64,000 nt of DNA from Gnetum montanum. Taxonomy: Eukaryota > Streptophyta > Gnetopsida > Gnetales > Gnetaceae. Shown here piece by piece: positions 25,900-38,439 of the stretch. The DNA lies in assembly GCA_015680685.1 (NCBI GenBank), contig MNCI01029688.1, positions 559,369-623,368 on the forward strand, read 5' to 3'. The number at the start of each line of letters is the position of its first letter. Within the stretch, counting starts at the first letter, position 1. Under the pieces are notes generated by a model. It did no database searches, was not told where the DNA came from, and was given only the letters and a program-made list of their open reading frames with translations. The position numbers and the translations under genes are program-made.

Positions 25900-26448
25900 C
25901 CTTCTTAAGTAAGTGTTACATGGGTTGCAACTTATCTGTAACTCTTGAGATGAATCTATGAATAAATTACAATCTACCTTGTAGTTCCCATAGCTCCTTA
26001 ATGTTCATGGGTGGTGCCAAGATAGTTATGGCTCTAACCTTATCAAGATTGACATGCATCCCTACCTTGGATATTATAAAACCAATAATCTTACCAATTT
26101 TAACATTGAAGATACACTTCTTAGGATTAAGTATATGTTTTTTCTTTAGGTATCATTGGATTACCAAGTTGAGGTCTTGTGCATAGTCATTAGCCTTCTT
26201 GGACTTGACTACTATCCCATCAACATAATCATTATGTAAACCTAACATGTACTCACTAAATATATAGGTCATGGCTAATTGATAAGTTATGCTCATATTA
26301 TTTAGATCAAAGGACATCATTATGTAACAAAAGGTTCCTCAAGGGGTCATGAAGGTCATGTAAAGTTGATGCTCTCAGTTGATTCTAATTTGATTGTATC
26401 TCAAGAACCTATCCATGAAGGACAACAAGGCATGTCTTGTTGACATTT
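25900..26448 (-). pseudogene. Reverse transcriptase palm/thumb of Tat-type pol
   Basis: Minus strand, starting at the solo-LTR junction: S-F-M-D-x-F-x-x-Y-N-Q-I (normally D-G-F-S-G-Y-N-Q-I), G-T-F-C-Y, then Y-V-D-G-I-V-V-K-S-K. The normal catalytic pair Y-V-D-D is broken by D to G. The thumb and connection follow (N-P-K-K-C-x-F-x-V, G-F-I-I-S, A-I-x-x-x-x-P-P-x-N-x-K-E-L). Several stops are present. It continues the RT fragment at 27,721-28,400 across the inserted LTR. Confidence 0.8.
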
Positions 26449-26453
26449 TGGTA

Positions 26454-27715
26454 TGTTAAAACCTTGGAGGAAATGGAGAATATGAAAATGTGTTGGTAGT
26501 ATAGGAATTCCATAAATGATCAAGGACTTTAAAATAAGAGTTTAGTTTGAAAATAAGATCTACATTGAGATGTCATGAGATCTACATAGAGATGTTGTCA
26601 TGAAGACTACATGGGCAAGATTAGAGCATGGATGAAAAAAAAAGACTATAAATCAAATGAAGATGCTCCAAGGATTGTGAAGAGCCCAAATTAATGAGAG
26701 AAAGCATCAAGAACAAGAGTTCAAATAGTTGAGGAGATGTCTCCAAGAAACAGTATATGTCTCAACCAAGAAGAGAGAAATTACAGGAAGACATATTCAA
26801 GAAATAGTACACGTCTTCTTTGCAAAGTAGACATATCCCTAGATATGTCTCCCAAGATACATCTGATTCTCCAAGGATATGTCTCTCTAGAATTAAGGTA
26901 GAACTCAAGTAGACATCCCAACTTCGAAGGAGATGTCTACACTAGCTATTGGGTAGCCATTACATGAATTCCAAGGAATTTTTGGAAAGTTAGAAACTAT
27001 AAGACATCAAATTCTTAGAAATTGTGCAAGAATTATCAACATCAAAACTACCATTGTCTATTCTATGTTGTTGTACTTTTGTACTTCATTGTCATATCAT
27101 TTTCTTGATTGTTTGTAGTACTATGGTTCAATGTACAAGGACCTCTAATTTGAGTTACACTCATGTATTATTTTTCTTTCTCTTTCTCTGTTGCCCTATG
27201 GGGTTGATGTGATTCTTGTGAGAAGGAATTCTCATTGATCTTTTTGGAACCCTACATGGTTAAGGGATTTTGCAACATCAAATCACTTTGGAGTGGAGCT
27301 CATTTTTGTAAAGGTTATGGTATCCTTGAAACCACATTATGAGCTTGTTGGAGCCTTGTGGGGTTAAGTTGTTTCACAATGATGAAACACTTTGAAGGAA
27401 ACTTAGATCTTGTACAAGATGTGGTGGCCTTCAAACCACATTTTGAGCTTGTTGAAACCTTGCGCGATTGAGAGATTTAGCAATGATAAAACTCTCCATA
27501 GTAGAGCTCAAATCTTCTAAAGGTTATGATGTTCTCTAAATCACATTTTGAAAGAAACAAAGTCTAGAAGTGTGCACAAATTCTACGCTTTGAGTGTAGA
27601 CATACACAAGTTTGGGAACCATGTAAAATTTGGTGTGTTCATGTTGCTAGTGTAATTTTTAATTAGGGAACTTAATCAAACCCCCTTCTAAGTTCTCAAT
27701 CCTCATGTTTAGTCA
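26454..27715 (+). mobile_element. Solo LTR S1 (1,262 bp) inside reverse transcriptase
   Basis: It begins TGTTAAAACC and ends TTTAGTCA, and is flanked on both sides by TGGTA (26,449-26,453 and 27,716-27,720), a perfect 5-bp target duplication. The RT reading resumes on either side. No internal element sequence or second LTR is present, so recombination between LTRs probably removed the rest. Strand is arbitrary. It contains about three ~100-bp degenerate tandem units (about 27,290-27,560) with a 'gagctca..ttgtaaaggtt..gaaaccacatt..gagcttgttg' pattern. Relatives: 3,645-4,065 (same insertion, duplicated) and 63,392-64,000 (inverted). Confidence 0.8.
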
Positions 27716-27720
27716 TGGTA

Positions 27721-28400
27721 TCAATAAGTTGATCGATGCTAGGTAATGGGAAGTCATCTTTGATGGTGACCTTGTTGATGCCTTGGAAATCAATATAGAT
27801 ATGAATGCTTCCATTTTTCTTGTGAAATACCACTATGTTAGACACTCAGTCAGTGTAATCAATAGCTTAGATGAAACTAGCTTGTTAAATCTTCATGATT
27901 TAATCATGTATTACTAGGGCTAGTTTTGGTCTAATTTTATGCACTTTCTATTTGATAGGTTTGACATCAAGATCAAGTATGATGTTATGGTGCACTAATT
28001 GTGGGTCAAGACCTAGAATATTCTTATAAAACTAAGTGAAGGCTTTAATGTTATTTTTAATGACCTTGATGATGGCTTGAGCCATATGCGATTTTAGTAA
28101 GGAACTTAATTTTAGTGTTTTCTCCTTAATATTGTGGGTTGTGATTGGGATTTTTACCAAGAAGTATTCTATAATGTCCTTAGCCTCTAAGTCAAGGGTT
28201 TTGACTACATATTTGAGCCACCCTAGAGACTTCTCTATGGAGGCTATATGATCGTCTAGGCTCCCAGGCTCAAAATCTAGACATTAGATGTCAATGAATT
28301 ATTCAACATCATCATATGATCCATTCAAATCCACGAGTAGGTCAAGTTGTGTTCATGCATCAATAATTTGATCCTACATGTTAACAAAAACACATTAAAT
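27721..28400 (-). pseudogene. Reverse transcriptase N-terminal part of Tat-type pol
   Basis: Minus-strand linker and fingers of a Ty3-type RT. Less decayed than the copy at 4.1-4.7 kb: K-K-N-G-S-I-H-I-x-I-D-F-Q, then K-V-T-I-K-D-D-F-P-L-P-S-I-D-Q-L-I-D, ending exactly at the TGGTA duplication. A possible splice acceptor (acatgtag) near 28,378 precedes the coding part, which would fit the intron that Ogre-like Tat elements keep between protease and RT. That point is inference. Confidence 0.8.
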
Positions 28401-28679
28401 ATCATATATCATCATCAAAATAATGCCAAATATTTGCAATAATAAGTCATAACATGGTTAAATATGATCAAAGGAAGAATGAACTAAGGTTAGGCTTGAA
28501 TAGGTTCGTGATGGTAAGTTAGGGCCATGGATCTTGTGTACACTACTAGAGTAGAAAAAAACTTATTAAAAAGAACTAAGATAAGTAAAAGGCTTATACA
28601 AACTAGTTGTAAATTGCTTAGAAAGAGGCTTTTCATTGGTTATACAATAGAAAAAGGTTAAAGTATTGAATCCTCAACA

Positions 28680-30490
28680 TGTGGGGACCATTTCCTCAAA
28701 ATGTCAAAAACTTGAACTATAATCACAACATGTGTAAATTAAATCCCCAACATGTGTAAGATTCTTATCAAATTTGAAGTTCTTTTGATTTATTCTGACA
28801 ACCTCTAGGGTGCACAAGGCTATTTTGAGGCTTGTCTAGCTACATTGAGCTATGCATTGGTAAGTTTGGGTTGGGTCTTGGTCTTCCAAAACTCCACACA
28901 CTAGCCAACATGTGGGATAGGATGTCTTATCATGTGGAATCAAAAACCAATTTTTCTAGCTTGAAAAGATTAAGTTTTTAACTATTCTTCCATCCCAATG
29001 TTTGTGGAGCTTGCTGGTCAACTTTTGAGTAGTTTTGGACATGTTGTATCTTACATGAAAACTTCTCATGCTACCCCACATGTTTCCCAAAATGTGGGAC
29101 ATGATTCCCATTATGTGAAATAGGGCTTGGTAGTTTTCATAGGTTTCCAACCAAGTTTTTACATCTTTTCAGGTTCCAAAGGTAGCACAAGAGCTATATT
29201 AAAAGATTTTCATCTTTTTCAAGTACCTTGAAGAAGGTTTGAAGTATGGTAAGGGTTTAGTAGAATCCCAACATTCTGCCTAGAATATGAAGCCTACCTT
29301 TCCATTATGTGGGCTTTAGAACCATCATCTAGTAACTTGCTAAGGTCATTTTCTTGCACTCTCTCTCTTAGCTTGGATCTTCAAAGATCCATCAAGGAAC
29401 TAATGGATAGTTCTTGGCTAGATCTTAATCATTGAAAAGTTTACATGTTGAGCTCAAATACTAGATATCATGTGGGACTAGTAGCCCATCATGTGGGATC
29501 TGGCAAAGTAGAATTTGAGCTATTTTGACTTAGTTTTTGGAAATTTTAGGCTCTTAAGGTAGCACCCAAGATAAGGAGAAGGCTTTAGCAAATCTTGAGA
29601 TCATTTTGAGTAAATTTTAATGTCCCTAGAAGTTTCTAATACATTCACATATTGCTTCACATGCTACCTAGTATGTGGGACTTATCTACCTAGCATATGA
29701 GATCAAAAATAGCTTCTAATTACTTGAACGATCTTATTTCTACTAAACATTCCACTCCCATTGCATGTGAAGATCTTAGGTGAATTGGTAGGTGTTTTTG
29801 TGTTCCAATTTTACTTGTTTGAGGCTCACATAATGAGTCCACACATTGGCTATCATTTAAGCTTAATGTCCCATCATGTGGGACTCAGCACTATCAATTT
29901 CAAGTAACCTTAACCTCATATTTTATTTCTAAAGGCTTTTGGATTAGCAACTAGGGTTTAGTATGAAAAATATTTTTTTGAATACCTTGAGAAGATAAGA
30001 GCCCTTTTGAAGCACACACACTACTTCACACCTTGGCTAGCATGTGGGACTTGTGTGCTCATTATGTAAAGCTCAAACTCAACTTTTCTTGGCTCAAAAA
30101 ATGTCAAAACCTGACTTTTCTTCCACTTTATGTCTTTCAGATCCTACCAATCGAATTTTAAAAAATTTTAAGCATTGAAAACAGTCAAAAATCCTTTCAC
30201 ACTACTCCACATGTTGTTTAGTGTGTGGAGCCCATGTGTTGATCATGTTCAACAAGGATGACCTATTTTTTAGTCTTTTCAACTTGGTTTTGTAGCTTTG
30301 GAATTGCTAGTATTAGCACCTAGGGTTTTGGATGGACATCTAAAATTTTTTATGTTGTTGGAAGCTGGAGAAAATTGTATTGAATTTTACACACTACCCC
30401 ACACACTAGCGAGTGTGTGGGATTTGTATGCTCAATGTGTGAGAGATTTTGACCTAAGTCTTGTGGGGCCCACATTCACAGAAAATTGAC
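28680..30490. repeat. Degenerate ~190-bp tandem array, copy B
   Basis: The same array as at 5,040-6,870, with cores near 28,680, 28,905, 29,075, 29,280, 29,450, 29,655, 29,855, 30,025, 30,205 and 30,400. Each core has a CACATG..CATGTGGGAC hyphenated inverted repeat followed by a second CATGTGGGAC-like block. It ends about 340 bp before the start codon of the plus-strand gene. Confidence 0.7.
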
Positions 30491-30722
30491 CAAAAGTTAG
30501 TGTTGGGATTATAAAATTGAAAATTTATCTAGAAAATCCAATATATTAAGATAATATCCAACATGATTTTTATCTCATCATGCAAAGTTGTTCTAGTTTT
30601 GATTCCAATGGTTTGAAGCCTAGCATATAGGCTTCTTGGTAATGTTTTGAATACTAAATTGCAACATTGGAGCTCTTTTCTCATCTAAATCTCTAAGAGG
30701 CAATGCAGAGGAGTTGGAGGTG

Positions 30723-30730
30723 TATTTAAG
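30723..30730 (+). promoter_or_regulatory. Putative TATA box of the 30.8-kb gene
   Basis: TATTTAAG lies 100 bp upstream of an ATG in strong context (GGCACCATGG). With the usual ~30-bp spacing, transcription would start near 30,755-30,760 and leave a 5' leader of about 75 nt. Confidence 0.4.
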
Positions 30731-30830
30731 AATCAAGACTAGGAGGAAATCCCAACTAAGATAGCATTGTGGTAGCAAGATCAGGCATTTGAGCTTTTCT
30801 CTATAGCAAGATTGAGTAATCTTAGGCACC

Positions 30831-33800
30831 ATGGTGAAGAGGGTCAGAACCACAAGTCAAAATCCAATTATATATGAGGAAAAGGAGGCTGGATGCATCA
30901 TATCTAAGCTTCTAGATCCTTCTGCAAGTAAAAGATCTTCTTCCAACACCACCAGGTACTCATCTCTGCCCATATTTTTGATTTTTCACCAAATTGTGTC
31001 GCCATTTTTCTCTCTCTAAGCTTGCTCCAATTGAAAGTTTTCCTTATATTTACATTGAATGCAAGGTTTAGGCAATGTTATTATGTTAAGAATATAATTT
31101 TAGCTTTAGTAATTATTTCCATGGATATTTGAATTCTTTTCTAAGCCTATTGTCAACATTTTTGTCCTAATTTTGATGAAAAATGGCAGAATTTTGACAT
31201 TTTTTTATAAGTGCATGGAATGCAGATTTTAGTCGTAGATTTCATAAAAATATCATATGAGGCTTTAGGGTAAAAATGGAGGTGAAATCATGATTTTTTT
31301 TTATTTCTTATGAATTTTTGGCAAATTTTCTTCCAGCCTAGTGCATAGTGTTTTGGCAATGTTTTTCACACTTGGGGGTAGCATCTAGGATCTCTGGAGA
31401 TTACCAATATAATTTAGAGGGGCTCTAGATGAATTTTGGAATCTTAATAATTTTTACAATATTTTTTCCAAAGGTTTTACTACTATTTCATCATAAACTG
31501 GGATTTCTTGGCAAAATTCTAAGAAATTCTTAGTTAGAAGTTGAATTTCTCTAGAGTTAATGCAACTTTGGAGGAGAATTTGAGATTCCCTATGCTTTTT
31601 TATAGTGTTTAAAGCTAGAAATAAATTTTTAAAATTTTTCATGGATTTTTACTAGCTAGAGGAACTAAGTTGTTCTATTGTAGTGTTTGGCATTGAGTTT
31701 TTTGGCTTTTCTAGCTATATTCACTAAGTTGGTCATCTTGGTTTGGGTTTTAGGCTATAATGGAAAATTTCATAGGTACCTTGACTAGGGTATGGTATTT
31801 TCAATGGTTGTTGAACCATTGTGTGGGATGTTTTGGGATTTTTCACAATGTTTGATGCCAACATATGGACTCCTAAGATGGTTTTGTCAATATAATACCT
31901 ACAAATTCTTGCACATCAAACATCAATGTTGTTGATTTGGCTTGCTAGTTATGTTGAACTATGGTTTCATGCTAACCATTTTTGCTAATGTCTATTTTGT
32001 ACTTTGCACACAAACTATTTGTAGAAATGCCTAATTTTTGTTTTCATGTTAATTTTTTGTTAAAATGTTAAAATGCTAAAATTTAATTCATTTTAAAGTT
32101 AAAATTAATGAATTTGGCTATATTCGTTATGCATTTTTCATATCCACATTGGTACTATAGGTTTTTTTCTTAGTTTTAATGTTAAATTTTTACCTTAATG
32201 TTTTCATGTTTTCTTATTGCTATGGTTTGGCTATGCAAGGTATTTTTAAATCTCATTTCATCATCATTGAGCTTGCAAGGATCTTTTGTTTCATGAGGGA
32301 AACTACACAGAATAACATAAACCCTCATATGGCTATCAACCATCATGACTTAGTGTGAACTAGGCCTTGGGCAAGAAAGTTCTTGACATACTTGCTCCAA
32401 AACTTTAATATGATCATGTGGTTACACTTGGTTGTGGATGTTGTAGTCGTGGTTGTAGATTCCTTCTTGCCATAATCTACCAGCTATATTATGAGGTTTA
32501 TGGTTAATGATCCTATTACCTAAGTAGAGAATGAGTAGCATGATGGATTGCTTACCCTAGGGATGCAAAAGCTATTATAGATCTAGATGATGCTTGAGTA
32601 TTTACGATATAATGATAATAACACCTTCATGATAGGTCACTAGACGAACAACTTGTTTCAAAATCCTTCGAGAACCTTCTACCTTTTACAAATGTCAGCT
32701 ATATCTTAAGTTGTTATTTTGATTTTGTTTTTCCAAATTTATTTTTTCTAATGTTCTCATGTTCTCATTTTTTAGTTATAAGGTACACATTAGAGGATTG
32801 GTTAAAAATGATCAAGCTCTATCCATGGCATACATAGCCTTGGAAGTATTTACACAAGGTAAGATTGTAAGATTAGTGGTGTTGCAACAACTTCATGATG
32901 AAATTGGTATGTATACAACAAGGTTTTCTTAAGTGTATCATAGGTTGTTTCCCACTAAGACTACTCATAACTATTGGGGCCATCTAGATTTAGAAGTATA
33001 TTACCCATTGTTTTAAAGGTCCCAACTTTGCCTAATCCTAGTAAGTGATTTTTTGTTTGTGTATGGCCCACATTTTTAGTGTTTTTGTTCTCTAGTTAGT
33101 TTATTTTTTAGTTTGTTTTACATAAGTTTATTTTTATTTTTATAGTCTTGGATTGTTTATTATGCAATAGGCTAACATGCTATCTATGTTATGATGCAGA
33201 TTCCATGCATAAGTCTACCCTCATTGTGACCATTTTGGGTGGTGTGGAGGAGAAAATCCAACTTAAGTAGGGTGAGATAGACACCGCATAAGAGTGGCTA
33301 GCAAGAAAATATCCTAGGGAGATATAATAGAGGATTACCAATGTAGGTTTGGTTTATCTACTTATGCTTCCTAGTTCATTGATGCCAACAACAAAGATGC
33401 TAAATGTGGTTGATTCTTTTGATGAAGGAATCAATAAATTTGTTTTCCTTGTTCATGGTTTCCCTATGGTTTTGATTATTAGTGAGTCTAATTTAGTGAT
33501 ATCTATGGAGTTCCTTCTGATGATGTTAAGATCTCTGTTAGAGTAAGGAAAGATGTGAGTCACAAAGAGGAAATGGAGAAAAGGCTTAGCTCTTATAGTA
33601 GTGGAGTATTGGCCCTTAATTAGTGAAAATTCAAGGAATCCAATGAAACTTATCCTCTATTTTGATCTATAACCATTCACATGTTATTTTCACAAAAAAA
33701 GAATATGGGTTTTCAGCACAATTGGACCATGAAAACTATTCTCATCAATGGTACTAGGTTCAACTGGGCTACCTGCTTGGTCCTTGAGTTACATGATGAA

Positions 33801-35600
33801 ATCCATAAAATCTTCAATAATATTCATTCTATATGTTATCTGCATTACATATTCTTTGTTGCATATCTTAGAAGGTTTGTAGCATTTATGATGATTTAGA
33901 GAGATGGAAACTAGGTAGGTCTTGATACCTTACAACTTTCCAAACCTTGGTCTAAGCATATTGTTTCAGTAATGTATTTCTAGGATCCACTAGTTGAGGA
34001 TACTGAAGAGTCACTATTAATTACCATTGTATTGTTCCCCTAACAACATAGGAATTGAACGTTGTGTTACATGAAAGAATGTCAAGAGAGCTAAGAAGGC
34101 ATAGGTAGAAGCTGATTGTGTTGTTAAAGATAAGATGGAGAAGCCATAGCCTTAATTAAATGCTCTTATTGTTGATTAGCCAATGCATAAGAGGATATCC
34201 ATCAAGTTTAGCAAGATGCATCATTCTGTTATAGGTATGCATGTATATAGTTTTTTATGTTGTTATTTTGTATTTTTTAAATTGTTTTTGTATTGTTTTG
34301 CATGGTTATATATGTATCTTGTTATCAACATAAATGCTTACTAACTTGTGCTATGTCTTTTAATTTGACATGATTGTAGGAAGACAATAAGAATTGACAA
34401 CCTAGGCTACAGTAGAATTAGAACAAAGAAACAAGGAAGAGAAGGAATGAAGATGCTGGGAGGAGGAAGATAGAGCACCCAATGAAGCAATGGATTTCAT
34501 GGATTCTATCTTTGTGTAATTTCTTCTTGAAGGTACTTTCCTTATGGATATATCACATGATTATCTAAGTACTCTTTAGCATTTTTTATATTTTTGTTTT
34601 TAAAGTTTGTGTCTATCCTTGAAAATTGTATTGTTGGTTATGGTTGTTGTGATACATGAAATTCCTCCAGAAGCATCCATGTCTAAGTTTTGCTTTAAGC
34701 CTTGCATTGAGGTTTCAGACAAGGTAAAATTCATGCATGACATGGTGGATGATATGATGGATCGATTACAATAGATAGCTCCCAATGTTAGTAACAATAG
34801 TTAGCACATTTATGCATTGCATTTTTATTTTACATTTTTATATTTTTATGGATTTTAATAGTTTATGGCTACATGGTTATAGTGGTTTAAAATAATTTTC
34901 TTGTTTTTTTTTCTTCTTTTTTCTATGTCATTCTTTGGCTATTAGAGTATCAAAAGTTAGATGGGATCTTATGCAATACATTGAGCTCAATGAGATTCCT
35001 ACACTACCACCCAATGTGGAGAATGTTTCACAAAGGTTGTACAAAGAAGATACCCAATATTCTATCTCATGTGTCAAAGTGTCTTCAAAGTTTCAATTCT
35101 TCAATGAATTTCTATGGGAGGAGGTTATGGCTTTGAAGAAACAAATGGAGGAGCTACCAAATGAGAACAAGAGACTTCATGATTGTAAAGAGTTCATAGA
35201 AGCTCATGTAGCTAATAGGGACTCTTTGCTCATAAAGAAGATCGAGTGGTCATGATGCTAGAGTGCCTTCAAAAGAAAAGTTGATCTAGTTAGGAGCAAT
35301 ATGGAAAAAGATACATAGATGAAGCTACTAGTTCATAAGAGCAAATACTACAGGGATTATTATGCTTGGGTACTTGAGCGACACAAAAAATGAAATGAAC
35401 ACAAGTAGAAATACAAGGTTGAGAAGGAGAGTTACCTAAAGTTGTAGCACACAAAATACTATTGAATAATAAAAGCTTAAGTTGTTTGTGTATGGGATAA
35501 ATGTGGAGGATGCCTTTAAGATGTTCATAAATTCAATGGTGGTGATCAATTCTTCTAATCCTCATATTACTACTACAACTAGGGAGGAAGACTACTAAAG
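30831..35600 (+). pseudogene. Spliced, decayed gene with coiled-coil C-terminus, unknown function
   Basis: Probable exon 1 is 30,831-30,955 (41 codons plus 2 nt; ATG in a strong context; donor CAG/GTACTC). A GT-AG intron (30,956-32,775) joins it in frame to exon 2 (32,776-33,040), which ends at a consensus GTAAGT donor. A later exon (about 33,201-33,600) carries T-L-I-V-T-I-L-G-G-V-E-E-K-I-Q-L. Further pieces are 33,681-33,899, 34,380-34,500 and a coiled coil at 34,935-35,460. Stops mostly replace CAG, CAA or TGG. I do not recognise the family. The acidic linker plus coiled coil recalls the ORFs at 0.9-3.1 and 14.3-16.6 kb, so it is probably element-borne. It interrupts a minus-strand Ty3 element. 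Confidence 0.5.
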
Positions 35601-36480
35601 ATAACCTTTTCTATGATCCTCTTGAGTGGACTAACATCAAGATGTCCTAGCAAGTTTAGATCTAGGAGAAATCGACTAGGTCAACATGAGTAAAGAGAAA
35701 ATTCTTCATAGGCTAGAGACTATTCTTCAGAACTTTGCTCTAGAAGATATTACTCTAGAATCTCCTAAGATTTATGTAAAAATATTTAAAATTTTTATTT
35801 TATATTTCATATTTATTATTTATTATTTTTCATAGTTTTATTATTTGGTTATGATAGTTACTGATTGTTTATATTTTTATTATTTACAATTCTCTAGTGA
35901 CAACAATGAGATTGATGATAATGTAGACGATGATCCTTCTTCCTACCCTCTAGCTTAGTTTTGGCTGCTAGTAGACATGCTACATTTTTTTTATTTTGAT
36001 CATAAGGTTGTTATTTATTTTAGCTATCATAGCCTTTGGATACTATGTAGTATTTTTGTTGTTGACAATTGCATAGTGCAACCATGACTATGTAATATCT
36101 TCTTTTTGTTATTGTCACACAGTATGACTATGACTATGATTTTAGTTTTGGTTTAAAGCATATTATTTTTTTATATGTTTTTTAGTTTTTGATGAATTTT
36201 TATGTTTTCTATTTTTTATTTCATTTAATAGTTTTATATCCAAGCAATTGGAAATGGGCATAAATCATAAACTTGATACAAAAATGTTAAGTAAAGGCTA
36301 TGTAGTAAAGTAGTAAATAAGGCATAACAGGGCTAGAATATCTAAAGTAAAGTAAAGTAAATATGAAACATGTAAATAAAAGTTGAGAACTAGGCTACAA
36401 AGTAAAAGGTTACATTATATGATGCATGGTTAAATGGTTAGGGGACATAGTCAATTGTCCAAATATTTCCTAATCTTTAA
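35601..36480. other. AT-rich spacer
   Basis: No gene seen. It contains the short TAAAG tandem run at about 36,340-36,360. It links the plus-strand spliced gene to the minus-strand gag-pro segment, and one boundary of the ~8-kb inserted block must lie within it. Confidence 0.4.
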
Positions 36481-36499
36481 AAGATTAGGAAAATAATAA

Positions 36500-37853
36500 T
36501 GCCTCTAATGCACAATATTATACTCTACATTCCCTTCACTTATAATTTTGAATGTGAGCTCCTCCCATAGTTTATTCATGGCTTCATTCTTATTGGTCTT
36601 GACTTTGTCCAAATCATTGAGACTCTTGACTTTGTTTTTAGTGGTAGGAGTTTCTTCTTGAAGCTCCATCTCAAATTCTTACTCTATGTTAACATTGTTG
36701 ATAGACAAGGGTATTGTGTTATCTCCATGGATTATAATTTTTCCTCCCTCATAAGGCAAATGAATCTCTTGATGGATAGGAGAAGAGACTATTCTTAATT
36801 TGGCTATCCAAGGCCTCCACAAGATTAGATTAAACCTTAATGTCTCTTACACCACTAAGAAATCAATAAATGTAAGGAATTATTTTCCATCAACAAAGTC
36901 TAAGGAAATGTATCCTCTCACTAATACCCATGATTCATTAAAGGACTTAAGAGTAGAAGTGGAAGTACTTTTCATATGTTCTACTAGGCCTAGATGTTCC
37001 ATAATGAAAAAGGGTATAACATTTATTGTCACTCTGTCATCAACATGCACCTGATGTAGCTTGTATTGACCAATCCTTATAGTTATAAAGAGAGGGGCTT
37101 CTAACACTTCATCATTTACTAACAAGGATGGAGGTAAACATCTTAACCAAGGCTTTATGGTGAGTATAAGAGGTCATTACTAGGTCGTACAAGCTTAGAG
37201 AGGTGTTCTTTTATTTGAGTAAACGTTTGACCCATTCCATGATAGTGAGGAAGCCTTTGTCACTATTTGATCTTTTTGCATCCTTATTTCCTTTCAATTC
37301 CTCTATTCTACCTAAACTTTTGACCTCATGCTTCAATATTTGTGCTTTAGGCTCTTTCCTTTTATCTTTTTATTTTTATTCTCCCTAGGTAAACTTGTTG
37401 GAGCATCTTGACCATTGGAGCTCATGAGAACAATTGAAATAGGTGTAGACTTCAATGGGCCTACTTCCTTCAACACTTTTGGTTGTGTATTGTTCTTGAC
37501 CTTAGGCATAGGAGCTATCTTGTTACATTTTTTTGAAGGTGATTTTGTGTTATTTGGCTACAAAGGAGCTAAAGCATTGGCTACCATGTGAGGACATTGG
37601 TTAACTTGAGCATAAGCTTAATGGTGGAAGGAGGAAGCACTCTAATAATAAATGGTTCTTTGGGAGGCATGGCTGATGGTATGCTTATGATTAAAGGAGA
37701 CCTTAAACTTGATGAAGTTAAGGCCCTTTCATCATCAGGAGGTACCTGAATCACAAATGGCTCCTTGCTAGATTTAGGGTTGTTATTAATGATGAATGTA
37801 GCTATGGTATATGGATCATTGTTGGTATTCAATGAGCCTTTGTACACTTGCAT
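36500..37853 (-). pseudogene. Gag C-terminus and aspartic protease of the Tat-type element
   Basis: Minus strand. The 37,853-37,581 part is a Pro-rich gag tail with two P-F-x-I-x-V-x-P-P repeats. The 37,125-36,880 part is a retroviral-type aspartic protease: L-F-I-T-I, then V-D-D-R-V-T-I-N-V-I-P where the family has V-D-D/S-G-A-x-x-N, then a G-Y-I-S-L-D flap-side segment. The catalytic Gly-Ala is changed to Arg-Val, so the enzyme is dead. The protease would cut the element's polyprotein. Frame breaks occur downstream, and the following RT is now 8 kb away at 28.4 kb. Confidence 0.65.
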
Positions 37854-38439
37854 GCTTTTGTTTTGAGGCCTAATTGGATTTCATGTGTCTAGGACCAATT
37901 CACCATTGTCTATCATTGTCTATAGGCCATCCATTACAACCAAGAAAAAATCAATATCATGGCTAGGAAGATAGCAATAATGGTAAAATCAATCTAGTTT
38001 AAATTATTTAAGCATGGATGGACCCTCTTTTGTAGCTATGATGGGATCATTAGCGATCTTACATAAGAAATCATGCCTCTTGCAAGCATTTTTAATCAAT
38101 TGTTTTTATTGTATACATTTACTCTTGATCAACTAATTAAGAATCTTAGATAGTTTCATTTGAAACTACGTCTACTTTGACCAATCCTTTCTTTCAAATT
38201 TAGGCCTATGTGGGGTTAGAGGTAGAAGGACTTGATGTTGATGATTAAGTGTTATGGTAAGGGCTTTTGGTTTCATTATCTTTTCTTTGGTCACTATGGA
38301 AATGGCTACATGGTTTTATGTTCCCTTATCTCTATCTTTTCTTATGTGTTAGTTTTTGTATGTTACATACGTTGGATTATTACTGGCTTCTACAACATCC
38401 TCTATATTCTTAGTTTGGGAAAAGGCTTGGCTAAGTGAC

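Larger units (their letters stand above)
27288..30647. repeat. Composite repeat copy B (homologous to 3,645-7,033)
   Basis: Direct-orientation partner of copy A. It holds the 3' third of solo LTR S1, the minus-strand RT start (27,721-28,400), a spacer, and the ~190-bp tandem array (28,680-30,490). Beyond 30,647 the two copies share nothing: here a plus-strand gene begins, there a Copia fragment. Confidence 0.75.
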
